This document shows positions 1-6,114 of a DNA stretch of 6,379 bases, one piece after another. Source of the stretch: Moraxellaceae bacterium (GTDB taxonomy: Bacteria; Pseudomonadota; Gammaproteobacteria; Pseudomonadales; Moraxellaceae); the NCBI GenBank assembly GCA_030146505.1, contig JASLCO010000140.1, forward strand, positions 1-6,379, written 5' to 3'. The notes under the pieces are model-generated. The model worked only from the letters and a program-made list of their open reading frames with translations, was not told the origin of the DNA and did no database searches. The position numbers and the translations under genes were made by a program. The first letter of the stretch is position 1. Every line of letters starts with the position of its first letter.

Positions 1-128
1 CGGCCACCTCACCCAAGGATTCGCGGCGGGCTACCGTCGCGAGGCGCGCATGATATACGACTGCCCCCCAAAGGCAAAGCCGGCCGGGGATTTTTTGCGG
101 CCGGCCTTGATACCGGACGCCGGTCCGT
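1..128. other. Left-edge stretch with no supported gene; two hairpins
   Basis: No reading frame here looks like a real gene. If a + strand gene from the left ends inside the window, the only stop before the terminator at 129-156 is the TGA at 51-53, in the frame starting at base 3. The 16 codons before it (ATSPKDSRRATVARRA) are not recognisable. Two inverted repeats are visible. One is at 21-42: a 9-bp stem with one G-T wobble and a GCTA loop. The other is at 79-105: a perfect 8-bp stem GCCGGCCG/CGGCCGGC with an 11-nt loop containing six T. Neither is followed by a T tract on the + strand, so they are not convincing terminators. Confidence 0.4.
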
Positions 129-156
129 CGCCGGCAGCGTCTGTTGGCGTTTTTTT
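129..156 (+). terminator. Intrinsic terminator of a gene left of the window
   Basis: A hairpin pairs CGCCGGCAG (129-137) with CTGTTGGCG (141-149) around a CGT loop. This is a 9-bp stem with two internal G-U wobbles. Seven T (150-156) follow directly, which is the standard Rho-independent layout on the + strand. No complete gene precedes it in the window, so it most likely ends a transcript entering from the left, and it would insulate kup from that transcript. Confidence 0.8.
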
Positions 157-436
157 GAGCAGGCAGCTTGGGGGAAATTCATTGTGCACCCAAAAGCACA
201 TGGCGGCTCCCCAGCCCCATCCTGCGAAGGAAGAAAAGAATAAAGCCTGCCCGTGCAAGCAGGGCACCGGACAGATTCGCGGGGCGTCAATGGCTGTTTC
301 CGGCCACGGGGCGAGGTTAAGATTCGCGCTCTGCTCTTAAAGCCGGACAGCAACAACGCCATTTTTCTCCGTCTGCGTCCCTGCCAGCACTTCCCGCCTG
401 GGAACCGTGCAGGCTTTTGCGTCGGCCGGGCATAAC
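157..436 (+). other. kup leader region without a supported gene
   Basis: About 280 bases between the upstream terminator and the kup ribosome binding site. Short open frames exist on both strands, but none has a recognisable product or a good start. A perfect 6-bp inverted repeat TTAAGA/TCTTAA (317-322 and 335-340, 12-nt spacer) lies about 110 bp before the kup start and could be an operator half-site pair or a small stem. Another short stem, TGCCC/GGGCA, sits at 248-266. The kup promoter should lie here, but I see no pair of -35/-10 boxes good enough to call, and no known riboswitch. Confidence 0.4.
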
Positions 437-441
437 AAGGG
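437..441 (+). promoter_or_regulatory. Ribosome binding site choosing the kup start
   Basis: AAGGG at 437-441 is the only Shine-Dalgarno-like sequence near the start. It abuts the ATG at 442, leaving no spacer, but is 9 nt from the in-frame ATG at 451. That spacing favours 451 as the initiation codon. Confidence 0.6.
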
Positions 442-450
442 ATGTCTTCC

Positions 451-2346
451 ATGCAAGCGACCGAGCATCACCACGGTCACCGCTCGTCCACCGCGGCCCT
501 CACCCTGGGGGCGCTGGGCGTGGTCTTCGGCGACATCGGCACCAGCCCGCTCTACGCCCTCAAGGAATGCTTCCACGCCGCCCATGGCCTCGCCATCACA
601 CCGGAAAACGTGCTGGGCATCCTCTCGCTGATCTTCTGGTCCATCACCGTGGTGGTCTCGCTGAAATACATCGCCTTCATCATGCGCGCCGACAACAACG
701 GCGAAGGCGGCATCATGGCACTGCTGGCGCTGACGCTGCGCAGCGAACACCGGCATCCGCACCGGCGCGCCCTGCTGGTGGCCATCGGCCTTTTCGGCGC
801 CGCGCTTTTCTTTGGCGACGGCATCATCACGCCGGCCATCTCGGTGCTCTCCGCCGTGGAAGGCCTCAAGGTGGCCACGCCGGTGCTGGACCCCTACGTG
901 CTCCCCATCACCATCACGGTGCTGATCTCGCTGTTCGTCATCCAGCGCCACGGCACCGGCTCCATGGGCAAGCTCTTCGGCCCCGTCATGTTCCTGTGGT
1001 TTGCCACGCTGGCGGTGCTGGGCCTGCTCAATATCGGCCACCATCCCGACGTGCTGCGCGCGGTGAATCCGCTCTGGGCCGTAGAGTTCGTGGCCGAACA
1101 CCGTTTCATTGCCTTCGTCACGCTGGGCGCGGTGGTGCTCACCATCACGGGCGGCGAAGCACTGTATGCCGACATGGGCCACTTCGGCCGCAAGCCCATA
1201 CGCCTGGCCTGGTTCTACATGGTCTTCCCGGCACTGCTCCTCAATTACTGCGGACAGGGCGCGCTGCTGCTGGCCGATCCGGCGGCAGTGGAAAACCCCT
1301 TCTACCTGCTGGTGCCGGAATGGGGGCTCTTTCCGCTGGTGGGACTGGCCACCCTGGCCGCCGTCATCGCGTCACAGGCCGTGATTTCCGGCGTGTTTTC
1401 CATCACCCGCCAGGCCGTGCAACTGGGTTATCTGCCACGCTTCGACATCCAGCACACCTCCACGCGTGAAATCGGCCAGATCTATGTGCCGGGCGTGAAC
1501 TGGGCCCTGCTCAGCGCCATCGTGCTGCTGGTGGTGACCTTCAAATCCTCCAGCAACCTGGCCTCGGCCTACGGCATTGCCGTCACCATGACCATGATCT
1601 GCGACACCATCCTGGCCATGGTGGTGGTGCGCAAGCTGTGGCACTGGAACCCCTTCGTGGCCATGCTCATCGGCGCACCTTTCCTCATTGTCGATCTCGC
1701 CTTCTTCGGCTCCACGTCCATGAAAGTGCTGCAGGGCGGCTGGTTCCCCCTGCTCATCGGGCTCATCGTCTTCACCGTGATGTCCACCTGGAAGCGTGGC
1801 CGCGAACTGCTCTTCGAGCGGCTGGCCAATGAAACCATGCCGCTCGGCCTGTTCGTGAATTCCATCGGCGGCGCCGGGGCCGGCGTGCAGACCGTGCCGG
1901 GCACGGCCGTGTTCATGACCGGCAGCCACCAGTACGTGCCGCATGCCATGCTGCACAACATGAAGCACAACAAGATCGTGCATGAACGCAATGTGCTGCT
2001 GACACTGGTAACGCGCGACATTCCCTTCGTGGAAGAGAGCGAGCGCGTCAGCGTGACGGAAATCGCCCACAACTTCTTTCTCATCACCGGCCACTACGGC
2101 TTCAAGGAGCAGCCGGATGTGCCTGCCCTGCTCGCCGGATGCAGCGTGCACAAGCTTGACTTCGACATGATGGACACGAGCTTCTTCCTCTCGCGCGAAC
2201 GTATCATCGCCACGCCGGCACCGGGCATGGCGATGTGGCGCGAAAAGCTTTTTGTCGGCATGTCGCGCAATGCCGCTGCTGCCACCGACTTCTTCCAGAT
2301 TCCCACCAACCGCGTGGTGGAACTGGGCACCCAGGTCGAGCTCTGA
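451..2346 (+). CDS. kup: Low-affinity K+ uptake permease, Kup (KUP/HAK/KT family)
   Basis: Inner-membrane potassium transporter, which in the family works as a K+/H+ symporter giving constitutive K+ uptake. From ATG 451 the product is 631 residues, close to the usual bacterial Kup length. Family signatures are clear: ALGVVFGDIGTSPLYALKE (21-39), FGDGIITPAISVLSAVEG (121-138), GGEALYADMGHFG (234-246) and SAYGIAVT (372-379). Residues 15 to about 445 alternate hydrophobic helices and short loops, as expected for the roughly 12-helix core. The remaining 190 or so residues are more polar and form the cytoplasmic C-terminal domain. The N-terminus is histidine-rich (HHHGH, 6-10). An in-frame ATG at 442 would add three residues, but the ribosome binding site spacing argues against it. 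The gene seems monocistronic, with terminators on both sides. Identification is secure; the start is less so. Confidence 0.96.
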   Translation: MQATEHHHGHRSSTAALTLGALGVVFGDIGTSPLYALKECFHAAHGLAITPENVLGILSLIFWSITVVVSLKYIAFIMRADNNGEGGIMALLALTLRSEHRHPHRRALLVAIGLFGAALFFGDGIITPAISVLSAVEGLKVATPVLDPYVLPITITVLISLFVIQRHGTGSMGKLFGPVMFLWFATLAVLGLLNIGHHPDVLRAVNPLWAVEFVAEHRFIAFVTLGAVVLTITGGEALYADMGHFGRKPIRLAWFYMVFPALLLNYCGQGALLLADPAAVENPFYLLVPEWGLFPLVGLATLAAVIASQAVISGVFSITRQAVQLGYLPRFDIQHTSTREIGQIYVPGVNWALLSAIVLLVVTFKSSSNLASAYGIAVTMTMICDTILAMVVVRKLWHWNPFVAMLIGAPFLIVDLAFFGSTSMKVLQGGWFPLLIGLIVFTVMSTWKRGRELLFERLANETMPLGLFVNSIGGAGAGVQTVPGTAVFMTGSHQYVPHAMLHNMKHNKIVHERNVLLTLVTRDIPFVEESERVSVTEIAHNFFLITGHYGFKEQPDVPALLAGCSVHKLDFDMMDTSFFLSRERIIATPAPGMAMWREKLFVGMSRNAAAATDFFQIPTNRVVELGTQVEL

Positions 2347-2356
2347 GCACCCTCGT

Positions 2357-2376
2357 TGTCGTGCGCTCAAACGACA
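2357..2376 (+). other. Small hairpin just after the kup stop
   Basis: TGTCGT (2357-2362) pairs with ACGACA (2371-2376) around an 8-nt loop, starting 10 nt after the kup TGA. The following bases, GGGATTTATTTG, are only partly T-rich, so this is at most a weak terminator or a 3'-end protecting stem. Confidence 0.35.
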
Positions 2377-2420
2377 GGGATTTATTTGCCTAATGCCCTG
2401 ATCTCATTTTTGGCGACATG

Positions 2421-2484
2421 CCGGCCTTACCCCATTCCTCCTCGCGGGGAAGGGCCGGGAAGAAAGAGGGCGAATCCCGCCCTC
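2421..2484. repeat. Two stem-loops in the kup 3' region
   Basis: The first stem pairs 2421-2433 with 2446-2458: 13 positions with one G-T wobble and one A-A mismatch, and a 12-nt loop. The second is a perfect 7-bp stem GAGGGCG/CGCCCTC (2466-2472, 2478-2484) with loop AATCC, ending directly before the A tract of the terminator. Neither has a T tract on the + strand. They probably belong to the 3' untranslated end of the kup transcript, as RNA stabilisers or repeat remnants; their function is unknown. Confidence 0.55.
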
Positions 2485-2517
2485 AAAAAAACGCCCGGGA
2501 CAAAACCGGGCTTTTTT
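2485..2517 (+). terminator. Bidirectional intrinsic terminator after kup
   Basis: GCCCGG (2493-2498) pairs with CCGGGC (2506-2511) around GACAAAA and is followed by TTTTTT (2512-2517). Seven A (2485-2491) precede the stem, so the opposite strand also reads as a G+C stem followed by a T tract. It lies about 140 bp after the kup stop and about 80 bp before cti, which argues against a kup-cti operon. Confidence 0.9.
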
Positions 2518-2519
2518 CT

Positions 2520-2551
2520 GTCCGGACGGCAGCTTGCCGGCAAGTCCGGAC
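2520..2551. repeat. Palindrome cluster upstream of cti
   Basis: Two identical 8-bp palindromes, GTCCGGAC, lie at 2520-2527 and 2544-2551. Between them, overlapping the second by one base, is a perfect 12-bp palindrome CTTGCCGGCAAG (2533-2544). The outer copies are 24 bp apart. Because each is self-complementary, the block can be read as a tandem pair of operator-like sites or as one stem with an inner hairpin. It falls where a cti promoter is expected, 46-77 bp before the start codon. No regulator is recognised for it. Confidence 0.6.
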
Positions 2552-2560
2552 TGCTAGACT
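2534..2560 (+). promoter_or_regulatory. Weak candidate sigma-70 promoter for cti
   Basis: TTGCCG (2534-2539) and TAGACT (2555-2560) each match four of six consensus bases, with a short 15-bp spacer. The -35 box would lie inside the 12-bp palindrome and the spacer would cover the second GTCCGGAC, so a protein bound there would block it. This is a guess from position and partial matches only. Confidence 0.3.
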
Positions 2561-2596
2561 CGGAGCGCCTTCCGCAGATTAAGGACGACTGCCTCC

Positions 2597-4939
2597 ATGC
2601 GCCGTGCCCACCACCGCCTGCTCCTGCGTCTCGTTTTCCCGTTGCTCCTGCTGTTTCTCTGCGGTGCCAGTCCCGGCCTCAAGGCCGACGGCATTTCCTA
2701 CAAGGCCAGCATCCAGCCGCTCTTTGAACAGAAATGCGTGGCCTGCCATGCCTGCAACGATGCTCCCTGCCAGCTCAACCTGGGCAGCGGCCAGGGCGTG
2801 GAGCGCGGCGCCACCAAGATCAAGGTCTACGACGGCACACGCACGAAAACACAATATCCCACCCGCCTTTTCATCGACGCCCAAAGCACGGCCGAATGGC
2901 AGCAAAAGGGTTTCCGCTCCGTGCTCGGCGGCGCAGACGGCAATCCCGATGCGGCCCTGCTGGCCCGCCTGATAGACCTTGGCCACGCCAGTATTCCGGC
3001 ACCCAACAGCAAACTGCCCGCCAGCATCCCCATCGGCACGGACAGCAGCAACCAGTGTCCGCTGGATGACAGCGAGTGGGAAAAATTCCGGAAAAAATAT
3101 CCCGAACGCGGCATGCCGCTGGGCGTGACCGGACTTGACGACAACGAATACCGCCTGCTCAAGCAATGGCTGGCCGAAGGAGCCAGGGTAGACGCCGAAC
3201 CGCGCCAGGCCACGCCCGCCGAAACGGCAAGCATCGGCGAATGGGAACAGTTGCTAAACCGCCATGGCCTGCGCGAGCAACTGGTCGCACGCTGGCTCTA
3301 CGAGCACCTTTTCCTGGCCCATCTTTATTTCGAGCACATTCCCGGCAGCCAGTTCTTCGAGGTCGTGCGTTCACGCACGCCACCGGGCCAGCCCATTTCC
3401 CTCATCGCCACGCCGCAGCCCAATGAAGACCCGGGCCATCTGGTCTATTACCGCCTGCGCCCGGTGCAGGGCGCCCTCGTGCACAAGACGCACATCACCT
3501 TTGCGCTCAGCCCGGAAAAGATCCACCGCATCGAACAGCTCTTTTTCGCCCCGGCCTGGAAAGTGGAAAAGCTTCCCGGTTACGACACCGACGATCGCGC
3601 CAATCCCTTCCTGACCTTCTCCGCCATTCCCGCCCGTGCGCGCTACCAGTTCATGCTGGACAATGCCGAATACTTCGTGCGCACCTTCATCCGTGGACCG
3701 GTCTGCCGCGGCAATATCGCCACCGATGTGATACGCGACAATTTCTGGACCTTCTTCCAGTCGCCCGACAGCGATATCTACATCACGAACGCCGAACACC
3801 GCCGCAAGGTGGATGCCATGCTGGGCGTGCCCGGGCAGAAGGAAAGGCTGCGCGACCTGCTGCCGCAATGGACCAAGTACACGGAGCTGCGCAACGAATA
3901 CAACGATGTGCGCACGGCCGACTACCTGCGCCTGAACCACCGTGGCGCAAGATTCGAAGACATCTGGAATGGCGATGGCAGCAACGAAAACGCCATCCTC
4001 TCCATCTATCGCCACCACGACAGCGCCTCGGTACGCAAAGGCCTCTGGGGTGAAATTCCGCAGACCCTGTGGTGGATGGACTATCCACTTTTCGAGCGCA
4101 CCTATTACAGCCTCGTGGTGAATTTCAATGTCTACGACACGGTGTCCCACCAGGCGCAGACGCGGCTTTATTTCGATCTCATCCGCCACGGCGCGGAAAC
4201 CAACTTCCTGCGCCTGCTGCCCGCCGCGGCCCGCAAGCCGCTCATGGACGACTGGTACCAGAACAGCGGCCGGCTCAAGATGTGGCTTTACTATCCCCGC
4301 CTGGACACGGACAGCCCCAGCGCCATCAGCTATGCCGGCCGGGATGCCGAAAGCGAAAAGAAGGAATTCGCGAATCTGTTGCTGAGCCGCTTTGAAAAAA
4401 TCAACGCGCGCCCCGATCCCATCAACCGCTGCCAGAACGAGCACTGCTGGCGTGCCGACCAGCCGGAATGGATACGTGCCGCCGACCAGGCTGCCAGCCG
4501 GTTGGTGGCCAGACCCGCCAAGGGCCTGCCGGTCATCGGCTTCCTGCCCGAAGCCACCATGCTGCGCGTCTATCGCCCCGACGGGGCACGCGAGATCTAC
4601 ACCATCCTGCGCAACCGCGCGCACAGCAATGTGGCCTATATGGCGGCCGAATCCCTGCGCTACCAACAGGACCGCGACACGCTCACGATCTATCCGGGCG
4701 TGCTCACGAGCTATCCCAATTTTGCCTTCAACGTGCCGGCTGCCGAGATGAACGATTTTGCCCTCGCCATGCAGGCTGCCAGCAGCAAGGCCCAGTTCGA
4801 GGCCGTGGTCCAGCGCTGGGGCGTGCGCCGCACGCATCCTGACTTCTGGGCGCTGTTCCACGACTACAGCGCCTACATCCATGAGCACGAGCCGGTGGAA
4901 ACCGCCATCCTCGACATGAACCGCTACGAAAACCTGTAG
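2597..4939 (+). CDS. cti: Fatty acid cis/trans isomerase, periplasmic haem protein
   Basis: Converts cis-unsaturated acyl chains of membrane phospholipids to trans in place, which quickly stiffens the membrane under solvent, heat or similar stress; described best in Pseudomonas and Vibrio. The 780-residue product matches the family length of about 770. It starts with a basic stretch (MRRAHHR) and a leucine-rich core (8-22), a Sec signal peptide probably cut near residue 24 or 30. A haem c motif CVACH (47-51) follows, inside the family block QKCVACHACNDAPCQLNLGS (45-64). The C-terminus ends in NRYENL, as I recall for family members. Family sequence continues with no frameshift, so the gene appears intact. 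AAGGA at 2581-2585 lies 11 nt before the ATG, slightly long but the only candidate. The gene stands alone: a terminator precedes it and repeats follow. Cti needs c-type haem maturation, whose genes are not in this window. Confidence 0.95.
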   Translation: MRRAHHRLLLRLVFPLLLLFLCGASPGLKADGISYKASIQPLFEQKCVACHACNDAPCQLNLGSGQGVERGATKIKVYDGTRTKTQYPTRLFIDAQSTAEWQQKGFRSVLGGADGNPDAALLARLIDLGHASIPAPNSKLPASIPIGTDSSNQCPLDDSEWEKFRKKYPERGMPLGVTGLDDNEYRLLKQWLAEGARVDAEPRQATPAETASIGEWEQLLNRHGLREQLVARWLYEHLFLAHLYFEHIPGSQFFEVVRSRTPPGQPISLIATPQPNEDPGHLVYYRLRPVQGALVHKTHITFALSPEKIHRIEQLFFAPAWKVEKLPGYDTDDRANPFLTFSAIPARARYQFMLDNAEYFVRTFIRGPVCRGNIATDVIRDNFWTFFQSPDSDIYITNAEHRRKVDAMLGVPGQKERLRDLLPQWTKYTELRNEYNDVRTADYLRLNHRGARFEDIWNGDGSNENAILSIYRHHDSASVRKGLWGEIPQTLWWMDYPLFERTYYSLVVNFNVYDTVSHQAQTRLYFDLIRHGAETNFLRLLPAAARKPLMDDWYQNSGRLKMWLYYPRLDTDSPSAISYAGRDAESEKKEFANLLLSRFEKINARPDPINRCQNEHCWRADQPEWIRAADQAASRLVARPAKGLPVIGFLPEATMLRVYRPDGAREIYTILRNRAHSNVAYMAAESLRYQQDRDTLTIYPGVLTSYPNFAFNVPAAEMNDFALAMQAASSKAQFEAVVQRWGVRRTHPDFWALFHDYSAYIHEHEPVETAILDMNRYENL

Positions 4940-5013
4940 GGTGCAAAACCAGAGGTTTTGCGCACGCGCCCTGAAAAATAAAAGGCGCATGCAAGTCTTG
5001 CACGCACCCCCAG
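4936..5013. repeat. Inverted REP-like doublet overlapping the cti stop
   Basis: Two hairpins point outward with matching ends: GGGTGC at 4939-4944 and its reverse complement GCACCC at 5004-5009. The left hairpin (4941-4965) pairs GTGCAAAACC with GGTTTT and GCAC, with a 2-nt GC bulge and an AGA loop. The right one pairs 4984-4995 with 4997-5008 and is a 12-bp stem with two G-U wobbles when read as minus-strand RNA. Between them is an A-rich stretch. The left unit begins with GTAG (4936-4939), the head typical of RAYT-linked REPs, and its TAG is the cti stop codon. It could also act as a weak terminator for cti. Confidence 0.6.
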
Positions 5014-5022
5014 GCAAGTATC

Positions 5023-5077
5023 CGGGAGCATCCCGTTTTCACGGGAATGACAAAATACTCAGGGACGCTGAATCCCG
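5023..5077. repeat. TCCCG/CGGGA inverted repeats, dRS3-like
   Basis: The core at 5030-5048 reads, on the minus strand, ATTCCC, eight bases, then GGGAT, close to the neisserial dRS3 pattern ATTCCC-N8-GGGAAT as I recall it. The stem TCCCGT/ACGGGA (5031-5036, 5041-5046) has a TTTC loop. A second CGGGA (5023-5027) can pair with the same TCCCG around GCA, and another TCCCG lies at 5073-5077, so alternative pairings exist. The block fills most of the space before the ypfJ ribosome binding site. Confidence 0.55.
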
Positions 5078-5081
5078 AATG

Positions 5082-5090
5082 AAGGAAGGA
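5082..5090 (+). promoter_or_regulatory. Strong ribosome binding site of ypfJ
   Basis: AAGGAAGGA offers two overlapping Shine-Dalgarno matches. The second ends 7 nt before the ATG at 5098, which fixes the start. It begins only 4 nt after the last TCCCG of the upstream repeat. Confidence 0.75.
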
Positions 5091-5097
5091 TTTCCCC

Positions 5098-5952
5098 ATG
5101 CGTACTGAAAACCAGCGCCAGAGCAGCAATATCGAAGACCGCCGCGGCGCCCGTTTTCCGGGCGGCGGCAAGGGCGGCATAGGGATAGGCGTCATCGTAC
5201 TGGCGCTGGCGGCTTCCTATTTCGGCATAGACCCGCGCATCGTGCTGCAAGGTGCGCAGCAGTTGCAGGCCAGCGCACCGGCCACGCCGGAAAGCGGCCC
5301 CGTCACGGAGTCGGCCCGTGAGAAAAAGGCACGCGAGCTGGTGGGCGTGGTGCTGGCGGATACGGAAGATACCTGGAAGGCCGTTTTTGCCGCCGGCGGC
5401 GGCCGCTATAGCGACCCGACACTGGTGCTCTTCCGCAATGCCACCGACACGGGCTGCGGCACCGGCCAGGCCGCCATGGGGCCTTTCTACTGCTCCGCCG
5501 ATGAAAAGGTGTATATCGACCTCGGCTTCTACGACGAGTTGCAGGAGCGCTTCCATGCCCCCGGCGATTTTGCGCAGGCCTATGTGATTGCCCACGAAGT
5601 CGGCCACCATGTGCAAAACCTGCTGGGCATTTCCGGCAAGGTGCAAAAAGCGCGGCAAGGCTTGGGCGAAGCGCAAGGCAATGCACTCTCGGTAAAACTG
5701 GAGCTGCAGGCAGACTGCCTGGCTGGCGTATGGGCGCATCACGCCCAGCGTTCGCGACAGTTGCTGGAAGAAGGCGATATCGAAGAGGCCCTGCGGGCCG
5801 CCACCGCCATCGGCGACGATACCCTGCAAAAACAGGCCCGCGGTTATGCCGTTCCCGATTCCTTCACCCACGGCACGTCCGCACAACGCGTACAGTGGTT
5901 CAAGACCGGCATGAATTCCGGTGACCTCAATGACTGCGATACGTTCCGGTAA
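5098..5952 (+). CDS. ypfJ: Membrane-anchored neutral zinc metallopeptidase, YpfJ family
   Basis: A 284-residue protein of the YpfJ/KPN_02809 putative neutral zinc metallopeptidase family; its substrate is not known. The first 20 or so residues are polar and basic (RTENQRQSSNIEDRRGARF), followed by a GGGKGG turn and one hydrophobic segment (about 28-43). This suggests an uncleaved membrane anchor with the catalytic domain on the far side of the inner membrane. A low-complexity Ala/Pro/Gln linker (51-70) leads to the catalytic domain. That domain contains the zinc site HEVGHH (166-171: His166 and His170 as ligands, Glu167 as catalytic base) and ELQADCLAG (202-210), whose Glu202 is the probable third ligand. 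Cys120 and Cys132, in GCGTG and FYCS, may form a disulfide. The zinc-site residues are intact. The start is supported by the ribosome binding site at 5082-5090. The promoter is unclear because the upstream DNA is repetitive. Confidence 0.92.
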   Translation: MRTENQRQSSNIEDRRGARFPGGGKGGIGIGVIVLALAASYFGIDPRIVLQGAQQLQASAPATPESGPVTESAREKKARELVGVVLADTEDTWKAVFAAGGGRYSDPTLVLFRNATDTGCGTGQAAMGPFYCSADEKVYIDLGFYDELQERFHAPGDFAQAYVIAHEVGHHVQNLLGISGKVQKARQGLGEAQGNALSVKLELQADCLAGVWAHHAQRSRQLLEEGDIEEALRAATAIGDDTLQKQARGYAVPDSFTHGTSAQRVQWFKTGMNSGDLNDCDTFR

Positions 5953-6025
5953 CGCTCATGGCGCCAATGCGGTGGAAATAGCGGAGCACGAGAAGAAAAT
6001 GAGCGGCAGGTAAGCCAGGAAAAAA

Positions 6026-6051
6026 CCATCGCGGCTGAAGCCGCTCCTACC
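6026..6051 (-). repeat. REP palindrome, GTAG-headed, left member of a pair
   Basis: On the minus strand this reads GTAGGAGCGGCTTCAGCCGC followed by GATGG. The stem is GCGGCT/AGCCGC (6031-6036, 6039-6044) with a 2-nt centre. This sequence is very widespread in gammaproteobacterial intergenic DNA (Pseudomonas and Xanthomonadales types). It is a non-autonomous element normally mobilised by a RAYT transposase elsewhere in the genome. It sits in a convergent gap, where it may also help end transcription from both sides. Confidence 0.85.
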
Positions 6052-6067
6052 AAAATCCAAGCCCCCT

Positions 6068-6092
6068 GTGGGCCGGGCTTCAGCCCGACCTG
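6068..6092 (+). repeat. REP palindrome, right member of an inverted pair
   Basis: On the + strand it reads GTGGGCCGGGCTTCAGCCCG, sharing GCTTCAGCC at the same offset with the neighbouring REP but with a different stem: CGGGCT/AGCCCG (6074-6079, 6082-6087), extended past one C-A mismatch by GG/CC. The head is GTGG in place of GTAG. Orientation is opposite to the left copy, with the two heads facing each other across 17 nt, an arrangement like a REPIN doublet built from two different REP types. Confidence 0.75.
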
Positions 6093-6114
6093 CGAAACCC
6101 TGAAACAGCCAGCG

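Noticed and set aside
155..183. TTGAGC ... TTCATT as a kup promoter
   Set aside because: The -10 matches only three of six consensus bases and would lie over 260 bp before the gene; too weak to call.
50..340. Open frame on the + strand before kup
   Set aside because: It runs straight through the terminator at 129-156, lacks a ribosome binding site and gives a low-complexity product.
337..1182. Long minus-strand open frame opposite the kup 5' part
   Set aside because: His/Gly/Asp/Arg-rich composition typical of the antisense of a GC-rich coding region; the + strand is clearly Kup.
2597..2662. Lipoprotein signal peptide for Cti at Cys22
   Set aside because: The residues before the cysteine (LFLC) do not fit the lipobox, which needs Gly/Ala/Ser just before Cys; an ordinary Sec signal is the better reading.
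4939..5012. tRNA-like outline: GGGTGC ... GCACCC followed by CCA over 74 nt
   Set aside because: No D-loop or T-loop consensus (no GGTTCGA-type arm) and no proper anticodon arm; the inner hairpins do not form a cloverleaf. It is explained as a repeat doublet.
3371..5017. 548-codon minus-strand open frame opposite cti
   Set aside because: Shadow frame: the + strand encodes the full Cti with signal peptide and CVACH. The minus product shows no recognisable domain.
5844..6053. Minus-strand open frame antisense to the ypfJ 3' end
   Set aside because: It starts within the REP sequence and runs antisense over ypfJ. A neighbouring frame gives a hydrophobic stretch (FFLAYLPLIFF) that looks membrane-like but has no start, ends quickly and begins at the REP; taken as chance.
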